Assembly: GCF_009695775.1 (NCBI RefSeq)
Contig: NZ_VUNG01000021.1
Coordinates: 1-62,546 of the forward strand
Reading direction: 5' to 3'
Source: Hallella mizrahii
GTDB lineage: Bacteria > Bacteroidota > Bacteroidia > Bacteroidales > Bacteroidaceae
DNA length: 62,546 nt
Both the position numbers and the translations under genes were made by a program. Below are positions 16,470-25,350 of the stretch, one piece after another. Each line of letters starts with the position of its first letter. Position 1 is the stretch's first letter. The notes below the pieces were generated by a model. It saw only the letters and a list, made by a program, of their open reading frames with translations. It had not been told where the DNA came from and searched no databases.

Positions 16470-17921
16470 ATGGCAGGAAGAAAACAAGTCATGGACATGC
16501 GCTCTGAGACGGGTGGTGTCAGTCAAAAAGAGAGCGATGAGCAGCAACGCAACTGGACTGCCCAGCAGTGGAAAAAGAAAGCCGCGGACAGTCTCGCCAA
16601 CTACGACCCTACCCGTGCAAAGCTCAACTTTGAGGTTGTCCGGGGAGGTGTCGTGCAGCCCATCGATACATCCAAGAGCATCGCTCAGAAGATGGCTGAG
16701 AACCTGGCAGCTCGCGGCATCAGGGATCCGAACAGTAACGCTGACGGTAAACGGAAGTACCGCACCCTTGCCAAGTTCATCTTTGGTGGCAACCGTGAGC
16801 GGATGCACGAGCTCGCCTTTGGCACTCAGAAAGTAGATTTGACGAAAGGGGCGGACAACAGTGGCATCACCCGTTGTCAAGAGATCGAGGACTGGGCACG
16901 TGACGTATATAACTTCATGGCTAAGCGTTATGGCGAGGATAACATCATCAGCTTCTATGTTCACCTCGACGAGAAGAATCCCCACATTCATTGTACCATG
17001 GTGCCGGTCGATATAGCCCGTAACCGTATCTCATGGAGAACAGTCTTTGGCAGTACCATTGAGGCTGAATCGGCAAATATGACCGCCTTGCACTCCGAAC
17101 TTGTCGAACAGGTCAACAAGAAGTGGGGACTGGAGCGTGGCAGCAATATGGAGGAGACAAAAGCCCGGCACCGCTCCACTGAGGAATACAAACGTGAGCT
17201 GGTATCGGAGGTGTGCGACCTGGAGACCACCCGTCAGGGACTGCTCAGGCAGATCCGTCGGGCAGAGATAAAATTGAAGGGCATCTCGACGATGATCGCC
17301 AACCTCCGGGAGCGCAAGCAGGCCATTCAGGACGAGATTGACGAGATCGCCCGTCAGTTTGGCCAGGACGGTTGTGACCATGCTGCCTTGGCCAGTCGGA
17401 TGGCGGCTTTGCGGAGTGAGCTCGAAGACGTCAAGAGCAAGCTGTCTCTCCGTCAGCAGATGTTGGAGGATGCCGAGCGCACCATCCTCGCTGCCCGTGC
17501 GCGTCTCGCTGCGTTGAAACAGGAACATGCCGAGATACGAGAGCATCTGGGTACAGACTTCAACTATAAGACCACGGAGCTGCAGAAGAACCTCTTGGCA
17601 ACCTACAACGACATGGTGGCTTCGTCCTGGGAACCCGTCCGTCCGACGCTCTCTGAGCACCAGCAGCATCTTCTCGACGAGTCAGGCTTCACCCATCTCA
17701 CCGACAATGCCGCCGGTGTCATCAACTGTGCCCTGCTCCTATCCCTTAACTGCATCCGCGAGGCCACTGCCTATGCCGAGTCCAACGGCGGCAGCACCGT
17801 CAACAATGCCGGCTGGGGACGTGACAAGGATGAGGATGACGAGCAGTGGTGGCGACGTTGTATCGCCCGCTCAGCCGCCATGATGCGGCCGGGTGGGAAG
17901 AAGCGGCAGAGAGGGCGGTAA
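16470..17921 (+). CDS. MobV/Mob_Pre-family relaxase
   Basis: 483 residues from the ATG at 16470 (a TTG six codons upstream is less likely). Residues 1-190 are the relaxase domain; the metal-binding motif HLDEKNPHIHCTMVP lies near residues 165-180, and the early N-x-E motif equivalent (LNFEVV) near residue 55. Residues 235-370 form a long coiled coil. The protein would nick one strand at oriT, stay attached, and pilot the strand into the recipient. It is the last gene of the rightward block and meets the peptidase gene head to tail. Confidence 0.9.
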   Translation: MAGRKQVMDMRSETGGVSQKESDEQQRNWTAQQWKKKAADSLANYDPTRAKLNFEVVRGGVVQPIDTSKSIAQKMAENLAARGIRDPNSNADGKRKYRTLAKFIFGGNRERMHELAFGTQKVDLTKGADNSGITRCQEIEDWARDVYNFMAKRYGEDNIISFYVHLDEKNPHIHCTMVPVDIARNRISWRTVFGSTIEAESANMTALHSELVEQVNKKWGLERGSNMEETKARHRSTEEYKRELVSEVCDLETTRQGLLRQIRRAEIKLKGISTMIANLRERKQAIQDEIDEIARQFGQDGCDHAALASRMAALRSELEDVKSKLSLRQQMLEDAERTILAARARLAALKQEHAEIREHLGTDFNYKTTELQKNLLATYNDMVASSWEPVRPTLSEHQQHLLDESGFTHLTDNAAGVINCALLLSLNCIREATAYAESNGGSTVNNAGWGRDKDEDDEQWWRRCIARSAAMMRPGGKKRQRGR

Positions 17922-17969
17922 GATGGGTAATATCAGTAATACGGTGATGAACTTTCCTGTATTACCTGC

Positions 17970-19166
17970 TCAGAACCTTACCGCCATTTTATCCAACAGA
18001 CGCTTGTCGAGCGCGTGCTTGTTCAGGAAGATATAGGTGGTGTACATCGCCACGAAGCTCTTGCTAAGATACCAGATGCCATGGTAGTTGCCATAGTCGC
18101 CCCACGAGTTCTTCACCATATAGTATTCCTTGCCGTTCTTGTCCTTCGCCGTACCGAAGATCAGCATCACATGGTCGTAGGTCGCCTCCCACGTATCGAA
18201 ATATTTCTGTCGCAAAGCCTGTGTCGGCGTCACCTCCGGTGCATCCACACCGAGACTGTCGAGTTTGCTCTTCTGCTGTGCCTTCGGCAGTTTGAGCCAC
18301 CGCTCCGCGTCGCTCCCAGCCAACGAGTACGCTTTCTGCTTGTCCAGGGCAAGGCCGATGCCACTGCGGGAGAAGTTGTCACCACTCACGTCCCCACCCC
18401 ATGCCACGCAGTAGCCGTGAGCAAGGGCGTTGTCGATGACCGACATCATCTGATCCAAGGGGATGTTGAAACTCGGACGTGGGCGCCATTTGTAAGGAGC
18501 CTCAATCACCATCCACTCATTGAAGGGATGATGGGTGAAGCTCGTCAGACTGACATAGTCGTCCCAGTTGAGACCGAGACTCGCTGCAAAGGTCTGAGGC
18601 GTGTACCGCTTGCCTTGATAGGTAAACTCCTTCTGATAGGTGCCGAGATAGGCGTCGAGGATACCCTTCATGCCCTGCCGCCACTGCGTCGTGATCGAAG
18701 TCTGCGTGCTGTTCGCATAGTTGTTGATATAAGACTCCAAGGCTGGGAAGAACTCGTTGAAGTTGGCGAGACTGTCCCCGACCATTGCTCCCGGTCTTGT
18801 CATCGCCTCCTCCGGCACGATGCCGAAGCGCTTGATGACACTCACCACGTCGTCGCACGATCCGCCTTCTGAGAACCGGCTGTTACCGTGCATACGGATA
18901 TGATAGTCGGCACAGTCGAGATAGTCCTGGTACGCCACGTACATCTCCGCGAGGTCCACCGTCTTCCCCGTCTTCCGCAGAATCTCACTCTCCAGGAATC
19001 CGCAGGTGGCATAGTCCCAACACGTCCCGCTCCTGTTCTGATCCTTCACAGACGTTATCGGGTTGGCCTTGATGGTTGTGAATACCGGTGCCTTGCTCTG
19101 GGCAAAGGCCGTCATCGCTGTCGTTGCAAAAACGACTGACAATAGCATTTTCAATGGCGTCCTCAT
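17970..19166 (-). CDS. Exported papain-like (C1) cysteine peptidase
   Basis: 398 residues from the ATG at 19166, chosen because it begins a signal peptide (MRTPLKMLLSVVFATTAMTA, then FAQ). The catalytic Cys is in GTCWDYA, the His in YDHVMLIFG, and the Asn in VKNSWGDYGNYHGIWYL, the classical papain triad in the C1B/bleomycin-hydrolase arrangement with a long insertion. It should act in the periplasm or outside the cell. It lies between relaxase and restriction island and is transcribed alone; homologues near conjugation genes are not typical, so it may be cargo. Confidence 0.9.
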   Translation of the reverse strand: MRTPLKMLLSVVFATTAMTAFAQSKAPVFTTIKANPITSVKDQNRSGTCWDYATCGFLESEILRKTGKTVDLAEMYVAYQDYLDCADYHIRMHGNSRFSEGGSCDDVVSVIKRFGIVPEEAMTRPGAMVGDSLANFNEFFPALESYINNYANSTQTSITTQWRQGMKGILDAYLGTYQKEFTYQGKRYTPQTFAASLGLNWDDYVSLTSFTHHPFNEWMVIEAPYKWRPRPSFNIPLDQMMSVIDNALAHGYCVAWGGDVSGDNFSRSGIGLALDKQKAYSLAGSDAERWLKLPKAQQKSKLDSLGVDAPEVTPTQALRQKYFDTWEATYDHVMLIFGTAKDKNGKEYYMVKNSWGDYGNYHGIWYLSKSFVAMYTTYIFLNKHALDKRLLDKMAVRF

Positions 19167-19246
19167 AACTGTAAATTTTATGTTGTTCAAATATGATTTT
19201 ATTAAAATGTGCACTATTGGCCGTTGTGTGATACTCTATATATGTT

Positions 19247-19480
19247 TACCTTTGCATCCGGAAACCTGCCTGTAGGCGGTCAACTGTTCTGCACGAACTT
19301 CGTCCCTCGGATGCGCGCATCTCTGAGGTGTCCTTACGAAAGCTAACAGCCCGCCTGCTTGAATCAGCAAGTGTGAGTATGCTGCACGAATCTGGCTCTA
19401 CGACGTGCCTGCACGAACGAATGCCCCTGTACGATCACTCATCCTCCACTTGCTGAAGGTTTCCATTTCGTTATTTTTTT
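19247..19480 (+). ncRNA. Candidate structured small RNA
   Basis: A perfect -7 box TACCTTTG (19247-19254) points right but no gene follows until 20089. The 200 bases after it can fold: GGATG-CGCG-CATC near 19309-19323 inside CCTC/GAGG arms, and a long-range stem CAGCAAGTG (19365-19373) with CACTTGCTG (19447-19455), extended by GAGT/ACTC. The motif CTGCACGAA occurs three times. A run of eight T residues (19473-19480) follows, overlapping the end of the vsr gene on the other strand. Transcript start would be near 19261. Coding potential is poor in all frames. Confidence 0.35.
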
Positions 19481-19968
19481 TCCAGAGGCTCAGCGGCTAT
19501 CTGTAAGTCATCTTCTTCCGGCAACTTATATTTTATGGAGCGGTCTTCGATGAATATGTGATTGAGTGTATAGGCAAGTGACTCAAGCGTCTTATCTCGA
19601 ACTTTTGGTTTCAGCTCGCACTCCCACACCGTGATACAGTGCCATCCCATCTTTGCCAGTTCCCGCTGCTCTTCCTTGTCCCGTTCTTTGTTCCGCTTGA
19701 TTTTCTTCTCCCAAAATTCAGTATTCGTCTTCGGCATCCGGAAGTACTTGCAACCGTCATGCCCATGCCAAAAGCAGCCGTTAACAAACACACACGTACG
19801 GTATTTGCGCAACACAATATCTGGATGGCCAGGCAACCTTGGATTGTTCAACCTAAATCGGAATCCTTGCTTCCACAGATACTTGCGCACAAGTATCTCT
19901 GGCTTCGTGTTCGTGGAACGAATAGAAGCCATATTTTTGTGTCGTTGCTGTGGTGTGAGCTTATCCAT
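19471..19968 (-). CDS. vsr: Very short patch repair endonuclease
   Basis: 165 residues, the normal Vsr length. Conserved parts are the N-terminal RHKNMASIRSTNTKPE segment, the acidic catalytic region GHPDIVLRKYRTCVFVNGCFWHGH with the zinc-binding Cys and His residues, and GWHCITVWECEL. Vsr nicks DNA next to T:G mismatches that arise when 5-methylcytosine deaminates, so it fits with the two cytosine methyltransferases encoded divergently beside it. A -7 element (TAATTTTGC, 19972-19980) ends four bases before the ATG, so the mRNA may lack a leader. Confidence 0.95.
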   Translation of the reverse strand: MDKLTPQQRHKNMASIRSTNTKPEILVRKYLWKQGFRFRLNNPRLPGHPDIVLRKYRTCVFVNGCFWHGHDGCKYFRMPKTNTEFWEKKIKRNKERDKEEQRELAKMGWHCITVWECELKPKVRDKTLESLAYTLNHIFIEDRSIKYKLPEEDDLQIAAEPLEKK

Positions 19969-19971
19969 AAT

Positions 19972-19980
19972 GCAAAATTA
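19972..19980 (-). promoter_or_regulatory. -7 element of vsr, near-leaderless
   Basis: GCAAAATTA on the plus strand reads TAATTTTGC on the minus strand; the vsr ATG follows after CATT. Confidence 0.6.
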
Positions 19981-20055
19981 CTAAAAAATTGGTTTGCTTA
20001 TATTCTATTGAATATTTTTCTTCAACTTTTATGGTTGCAATCGAATAAAAAGTTG

Positions 20056-20063
20056 TAAATTTG
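20056..20063 (+). promoter_or_regulatory. -7 element of restriction operon
   Basis: TAAATTTG, 26 bases before the ATG of the Cro/C1 gene. It overlaps a small palindromic stretch (TTTGCAAA partly), a plausible operator for that regulator. Confidence 0.5.
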
Positions 20064-20088
20064 CAAACCAAATATCAAAAGACTCAAT

Positions 20089-20409
20089 ATGACTGTCAGT
20101 GATAAAAAACAGATGTTACCAAGTTTACTTAAGTCGTTGAGGGAAGAAAAAAAGTTTCCTCAACGAGAAGTCGCATCTGCTTTGGGCATTGACACCACCA
20201 CTTATTGTAAAATAGAAAAAGGGAAATATCCAGCAAACAAAGAGCAAGTAGAAAAACTAGCAGAATTGTTTCATGCTGACAGAAATGAATTAGTCAAAGT
20301 ATGGCTTGCAGATAAGATCGTAAACATAGCCAATAAAGATGAGGAAGTTGCTGCCGAAGCAATAAAACTTGCAGACAGCAAATTCAATGATTTGAGTAAG
20401 GAACCGTAA
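20089..20409 (+). CDS. Cro/C1-type regulator of restriction operon
   Basis: 106 residues. Residues 10-65 form a lambda-repressor-type HTH (LREEKKFPQREVASALGIDTTTYCKIEKG). The C-terminal part is a short helical tail. Its gene ends one base before the first methyltransferase start, so it is the first gene of the restriction-modification operon and resembles controller proteins that time methylase before nuclease expression. Autoregulation through the promoter at 20056 is likely but no operator was proven. Confidence 0.85.
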   Translation: MTVSDKKQMLPSLLKSLREEKKFPQREVASALGIDTTTYCKIEKGKYPANKEQVEKLAELFHADRNELVKVWLADKIVNIANKDEEVAAEAIKLADSKFNDLSKEP

Positions 20410-20410
20410 A

Positions 20411-21628
20411 ATGAGAAAGAAATATACTTTTATCGATTTATTCGCAGGTTGTGGGGGACTCTCAGAAGGCTTCTACAGACAAGGGTTCCATGCTTTGGCT
20501 CATGTAGAAATTAACCACTTCGCTTGCGAATCTTTACGTGAGCGGATGAAATATTATGGTTACAAAGACATAGACAAAGCCGTAATAGAGACAGATATCA
20601 CAAGAGAAGATATAGTGGATGAGATTAGGAAAAGGTGTAATACCGATAATGTTGACTTAATTATCGGAGGACCACCATGTCAAAGCTTTTCGTCCGCCGG
20701 ACGTGCTAGAGATGAGCACGGTATGAAAAATGACCCACGAAATTATCTGTTCGAAAGCTATGTCAAAATACTTAACGCAATACGTCCAAAATTCTTCGTA
20801 TTTGAGAATGTAACTGGACTTTTAACAGCTCGCTTGAAAGGTAAAAGACATATCTTTACGGTATTAGGTGAACTCGGGAAAGAATATAAAGTCTACAATG
20901 GAAATCCATCAGACATGGTGTTTAACACCGTTAACTATGGAGTGCCACAAATTCGCAAGCGTGTTATAATCTTAGGTGTAAGAAAAGACATTGACTTAGA
21001 GCCTGCGGATTTGTATAAAGGTATTGTCAAGACGAATTGGGACAGTGACATGTCAGAATCCGAAAGGAAAGGATTGCAACCTCCTGTAACAGTTCGTGAC
21101 GCGATTGGAGATTTGCCTCCAGTTCCTAATGGAGGAGGATCCAATATGATGGAGTTTAAACCTAAAGCAATGAATTCTTTCGTCCAAAAGATCCGTTCCA
21201 AGGACGATGAGACATTGTTATATCACGTTACAAGAAAGAACAATGACAAGGACAAAGAGCGGTATAAAGTGATGGCACAAAACCATTGGACTTTTTTGGA
21301 AATGTTAGAAAAGCGCCCTGACCTAAGACATGAGAAGGCAAGGGTCTTTCCAAATAGTTATACGGTTCAGTGGTGGGACCAACCGTCAAAGACAATAATA
21401 GCACATCTCTATAAGGATGGAAACTTGTTCATACACCCCGACTGGAAGCAAGACAGGTCTATAACTGTTAGAGAAGCTGCAAGACTGATGTCTTTCCCTG
21501 ATGATTTTGTCATATGTGGGTCAAGGACTGAACAGTTTAAGCAAATTGGAAATGCAGTACCTCCGCTTTTTGCAGAGGCAATAGCAAAATGCATGAAAAA
21601 AGAATTAAACAAAGTAGATAAACTATGA
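20411..21628 (+). CDS. DNA cytosine-5 methyltransferase (M1)
   Basis: 405 residues with all key blocks in order: motif I FIDLFAGCGGLSEGF at residue 7, motif IV GGPPCQSFSSAGR with the catalytic Cys near residue 89, motif VI ENVTGL, motif VIII QIRKRVIILG, a target-recognition region of about 110 residues, and motif X IGNAVPPLFAEAI. It methylates cytosine C5 in one strand of the recognition site. Its stop overlaps the start of the second methyltransferase by four bases. Two methyltransferases for one nuclease complex suggest an asymmetric target or strand-specific protection, as in LlaJI. The target is not predictable. Confidence 0.95.
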   Translation: MRKKYTFIDLFAGCGGLSEGFYRQGFHALAHVEINHFACESLRERMKYYGYKDIDKAVIETDITREDIVDEIRKRCNTDNVDLIIGGPPCQSFSSAGRARDEHGMKNDPRNYLFESYVKILNAIRPKFFVFENVTGLLTARLKGKRHIFTVLGELGKEYKVYNGNPSDMVFNTVNYGVPQIRKRVIILGVRKDIDLEPADLYKGIVKTNWDSDMSESERKGLQPPVTVRDAIGDLPPVPNGGGSNMMEFKPKAMNSFVQKIRSKDDETLLYHVTRKNNDKDKERYKVMAQNHWTFLEMLEKRPDLRHEKARVFPNSYTVQWWDQPSKTIIAHLYKDGNLFIHPDWKQDRSITVREAARLMSFPDDFVICGSRTEQFKQIGNAVPPLFAEAIAKCMKKELNKVDKL

Positions 21629-23142
21629 TATTCAAGCCAGTATCAAGCCTGACAAAGGAAGAAAAGGCTTTTTTTATCGAGAAAGTCGGCGTATATACCC
21701 GGCTACTTGAACTCCATGCCAATAGTAAGGGGGATAGCTTTACTATGGATGGAACTATAGATAAAAGTGTTCTGACCGAATTGATGAATATCGGAGTTAT
21801 ATCTACCGAAGAAGAAGTTCATGCTTTAAGAAAAGTTCTTGGAGAAGACAAGTACGATGGTTTCATCTCTGCTGTAGTATATTTCCTAAATCATAAGGAA
21901 GAGACAGAGCCAATTGTCTTCAGATTACGCAATAAATCAAGAAAAGTTCTTCAAGAAACATCTGAACAACGTCCAGCCATAAATGTGGCTGATTTCTTTT
22001 GTGGTGCAGGCGGATTAAGCTTAGGCTTTAGTAAAGCAGGATATAGAATCGTTTTCGCAAACGACTTTCAGAAAATATGTACAGAAACATACATCTATAA
22101 TCATCCAGAAATACCTTCGAGTAAGGTGTTCACAGGTGACATTAAAGACATAATTGTAGATATCAAAGATTATGTCAAAGACGATGTCGATATGGTTATT
22201 GGTGGTCCGCCATGCCAGTCCTTTAGTTCTGCGAATCAAAGGCGCGTGATAGATGACCCAAGAAACATACTTTACAAATATTACATAGAGGCAGTCAGAC
22301 AGTTATGTCCCAAGTTCGTACTTATGGAAAACGTAAAGGGCATGCTGAAAGTTGCTAATCAAGTTGTGGAGGATTATCATAGCATCCGCGCGTTTAAGGA
22401 TGGAAAAGAATATACTTATAATGTGTCATATAGGTTATTTAATTCTGTAAACTTTGGGGTCGCTCAAAACAGGGAACGTTTAATCTATCTTGCAGTACGC
22501 GATGATATTGAGAAGAGAAATGGCATAACACCAGAATCCTTATTTGAAGAAATTGAAGACTCGTGTAAAGGGAACACAGTTTTCAATTTGCAATCTGCAC
22601 TTGAGTTTATTAAGCCCTTAGAAGCTCCAAGAGTAAAAGGGCAAACTGAAGTTAATGATGAGAGAACTGGAATGAAAATCGATCTCAATCATTATGATAG
22701 TTGTGGGAATGAGTATCTAAAATCAATCAACGATGGCAAGCAGATGGAATTCGTATTCAATCACAAAGCCAGGTATTGCAGTGATGTAAATTATGAAATA
22801 TTCAAAAGACTCGGACAAGGAGAAGACTCGACAAATCCCAAGATTGCCGATATAATGCCATATTCAAGGCGTAATGGTATTTTTAAGGACAAATATTATA
22901 AATTGATTGCGGATAGACCATGCCGTACAATAACAGCTCATCTGAAAATGGATTGTTTGTCCCACATACATCCGTATCAGATAAGAAGTATTACGCCTCG
23001 TGAGGCCGCTCGAATACAGTCCTTCCCAGACGATTATCTTTTCTTGGGTGCGTATCTGAAAACATATATGGAAATAGGTAATGCCGTACCAGTTTTAATG
23101 GCAGAACAAATTTCAAGAGTTATTAAGAAACACTTTGATTAG
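21625..23142 (+). CDS. DNA cytosine-5 methyltransferase (M2)
   Basis: 505 residues. An N-terminal extension of about 115 residues precedes motif I VADFFCGAGGLSLGFSKAG. Motif IV is GGPPCQSFSSANQRR, motif VI MENVKGML, motif VIII NRERLIYLAV, and motif X EIGNAVPVLMAEQIS. The extension is not recognised and may contact other subunits. The gene overlaps M1 by four bases and ends two bases before the next gene. It is clearly divergent from M1, so the pair is not a recent duplication. It probably protects the same site on the other strand or a related site. Confidence 0.95.
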   Translation: MIFKPVSSLTKEEKAFFIEKVGVYTRLLELHANSKGDSFTMDGTIDKSVLTELMNIGVISTEEEVHALRKVLGEDKYDGFISAVVYFLNHKEETEPIVFRLRNKSRKVLQETSEQRPAINVADFFCGAGGLSLGFSKAGYRIVFANDFQKICTETYIYNHPEIPSSKVFTGDIKDIIVDIKDYVKDDVDMVIGGPPCQSFSSANQRRVIDDPRNILYKYYIEAVRQLCPKFVLMENVKGMLKVANQVVEDYHSIRAFKDGKEYTYNVSYRLFNSVNFGVAQNRERLIYLAVRDDIEKRNGITPESLFEEIEDSCKGNTVFNLQSALEFIKPLEAPRVKGQTEVNDERTGMKIDLNHYDSCGNEYLKSINDGKQMEFVFNHKARYCSDVNYEIFKRLGQGEDSTNPKIADIMPYSRRNGIFKDKYYKLIADRPCRTITAHLKMDCLSHIHPYQIRSITPREAARIQSFPDDYLFLGAYLKTYMEIGNAVPVLMAEQISRVIKKHFD

Positions 23143-23144
23143 AA

Positions 23145-23786
23145 ATGAGAGTACTCGAATATATACATCGTCCAAACAAAACGGAGGTAGGAGTAGGTAC
23201 AAATACGAACGACTCCTATCTAAAGCTGGCTCCTGCTATTGAGACTTCTCCCATATTTACAATGAATACTGAGGAGTTTTTTTATAACGCGGAATATCAC
23301 AGAAATTGTCTTTTTAAAGCTGTCAAATATACAAGTGGCGGCAAAGAATACCGTCTGACGAAGCTGGGAGCCGTCAAATCTTCCATAAAAATTGAATGTG
23401 GAGATGAAATGATATTTAGGCGAATTGAAACTGGAGAAGAAACTATTAAACAGTTAGACATCATTCATTACAATAAAACGATGGCATATTCGTCTTCAAA
23501 AGGTAAATACACACTAGTTTATCCAGAAAGGCTGCCAAACTGGAATGTAGAAGGTACTTCTTTTTATGCTATCTTTAAAGGTACGCAATGTGAAATTGTT
23601 ATCTCTTTTCTTGAAAATAGGCACAAGAGGAGTGATTCACCTGACGAGACAGCACTATATAGTATTACAATAGGTGAAAATATTTTCAATGGAAGTACCT
23701 TATATATTAACTTGGAAGGCTCCATGCCTATATTGGAAGAGAAAAGCAAGTGGCAGCTCAATGAATTTAAAATCGATACAAAATGA
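23145..23786 (+). CDS. Restriction complex small subunit (YdiR-like position)
   Basis: 213 residues. I do not recognise the fold by motif; its place between the methyltransferases and the McrB-like gene matches ydiR in the Bacillus subtilis BsuMI cluster (ydiO, ydiP, ydiR, ydiS, ydjA). The N-terminus (TEVGVGTNTNDSYLKL) and the beta-rich body could be a DNA-recognition subunit related to effector-binding domains of type II enzymes. It overlaps the next gene by four bases, so the subunits are probably made together. Base composition is AT-rich like M1 and M2. Confidence 0.65.
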   Translation: MRVLEYIHRPNKTEVGVGTNTNDSYLKLAPAIETSPIFTMNTEEFFYNAEYHRNCLFKAVKYTSGGKEYRLTKLGAVKSSIKIECGDEMIFRRIETGEETIKQLDIIHYNKTMAYSSSKGKYTLVYPERLPNWNVEGTSFYAIFKGTQCEIVISFLENRHKRSDSPDETALYSITIGENIFNGSTLYINLEGSMPILEEKSKWQLNEFKIDTK

Positions 23787-25345
23787 AATACTATATTTAC
23801 AAGATGTCAGGTTCTTCACTAGCCTTGACTTATACTAAGGCGGGAGCAGATTGTCTATGTAATATCAAAAAGGAAGACGGGGAAAGTTTCCCTAGTTATG
23901 ATATCGATGATATAATCATCATATATCTAACTAAGCCCACTGATTCCTGCACAATTGTATTAGAATCCGAAGGCAGCAATTCATTTAGAAAAATCTTGGA
24001 GGTCTTTCCGGGAGCCATGCTTAAAGATATGCCAAAGGATATACAAGAAACGATAATATCGGATGAAAAGAGTACATGGGAGATTTCTGAGGATCAGTAT
24101 AAAAAGGTCATATCTCTCATGATAAGTTCCATAGGGCTCCTTCCTAAAGTACGACAAGAACAAGTAGATCGTAATTCTATACAAAAAATCTACTACGGTG
24201 CCCCCGGCACTGGCAAGTCTCACGCTATCAACACGCTTACATCGACAAAGTCTGTCATCCGTACCACATTCCACCCCGATAGTGATTACTCTACCTTTGT
24301 GGGTGCCTATAAGCCGACTACGGAGGAGCAGACGAGATATAATGATTCCGGCGTGCCAGTCACCTACCATGACGGAGACCATAAGGGTGAGCCTATCAAG
24401 GATAAGGTTATTGTCTATGACTTCGTGGAGCAAGCTTTTCTCAAAGCTTATGAGGAGGCATGGAAGAAGTTCTTTGCCAATCCGGAAGCACCCGAGGATG
24501 AGTACCTTGTCATTGAGGAAATCAACCGAGGTAACTGTGCACAGATATTTGGCGACTTATTCCAGTTGCTTGACCGTAACCAATATGGGTATTCTGAATA
24601 CCCGATTACTGCGGATAATGACATCAGCAAACACTTGAAGTATGTCTTCGCAAAGGCACAGCTTCATTTGGACGACCACGACTTTATCAACCGTATGTAT
24701 AATCGTGGCGATGGTGATGTTGCGCAAAAGGTCTTGAATGGCGACATCCTGCTTTTGCCCAAGAACCTCTACATTTGGGCAACGATGAACACAAGCGACC
24801 AAAGTCTGTTCCCGATAGACTCAGCGTTCAAACGCCGATGGGACTGGAAGTACCAGCCTATTACGAAAGGCATGGATGCTGCTGGTCATGACCTGAACTG
24901 GCGGCTGGAGATTGATGCAGACCATCAATATGACTGGTGGTCGGTAATCAGCAACATCAATTCAAAGATTATCGGCAAGCTCACCAAGTCGGAGGATAAG
25001 AAACTCGGATATTTCTTCTGCAAGGCAAGCAATGAGGGTGTCATCGACAAAGACATATTCGTTGAAAAGGTGTTGTTCTATCTTTGGAATGAGATTTTGA
25101 AAGACTTCGAGCCAAGCCAGGACTTTCTGAAGGACGAGACCTTGAAGGGGGAAAATGACGGCTACCTCAGCTACGACCTCTTCTATGACACGACGAAAGG
25201 CAAGACCAAGATTATAGGTGACAGAGTGAACCATCTGCTTGCCAACCTTAAAGTAATGCCATGGGAAGACAAGGCCGAGAAGAATGACCATACGGAGCAA
25301 ACTGTAGAAGAAACTGACAGCTCACAGGAGAATATTTCAGAGTAA
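23783..25345 (+). CDS. McrB-like AAA+ GTPase restriction subunit
   Basis: 520 residues. Residues 1-130 are an unrecognised, AT-rich encoded domain likely to read DNA or bind partners. The AAA+ domain follows: Walker A GAPGTGKSH near residue 139, Walker B LVIEEINRGNCAQIFGDL near 240, the McrB signature MNTSDQSLFPIDSAFKRRWDW near 335. NTxD is the guanine-specific element of McrB, so GTP is the expected fuel. It should drive translocation for the partner nuclease encoded next. The base composition changes sharply at about 24190, at the border between the two domains. Confidence 0.9.
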   Translation: MKYYIYKMSGSSLALTYTKAGADCLCNIKKEDGESFPSYDIDDIIIIYLTKPTDSCTIVLESEGSNSFRKILEVFPGAMLKDMPKDIQETIISDEKSTWEISEDQYKKVISLMISSIGLLPKVRQEQVDRNSIQKIYYGAPGTGKSHAINTLTSTKSVIRTTFHPDSDYSTFVGAYKPTTEEQTRYNDSGVPVTYHDGDHKGEPIKDKVIVYDFVEQAFLKAYEEAWKKFFANPEAPEDEYLVIEEINRGNCAQIFGDLFQLLDRNQYGYSEYPITADNDISKHLKYVFAKAQLHLDDHDFINRMYNRGDGDVAQKVLNGDILLLPKNLYIWATMNTSDQSLFPIDSAFKRRWDWKYQPITKGMDAAGHDLNWRLEIDADHQYDWWSVISNINSKIIGKLTKSEDKKLGYFFCKASNEGVIDKDIFVEKVLFYLWNEILKDFEPSQDFLKDETLKGENDGYLSYDLFYDTTKGKTKIIGDRVNHLLANLKVMPWEDKAEKNDHTEQTVEETDSSQENISE

Positions 25346-25350
25346 GGCCG

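Noticed and set aside
17936..17965. GTAATAC/GTATTAC pair between relaxase and peptidase genes
   Set aside because: Too short (7 bases) with a 16-base loop and no T tract to call a terminator.
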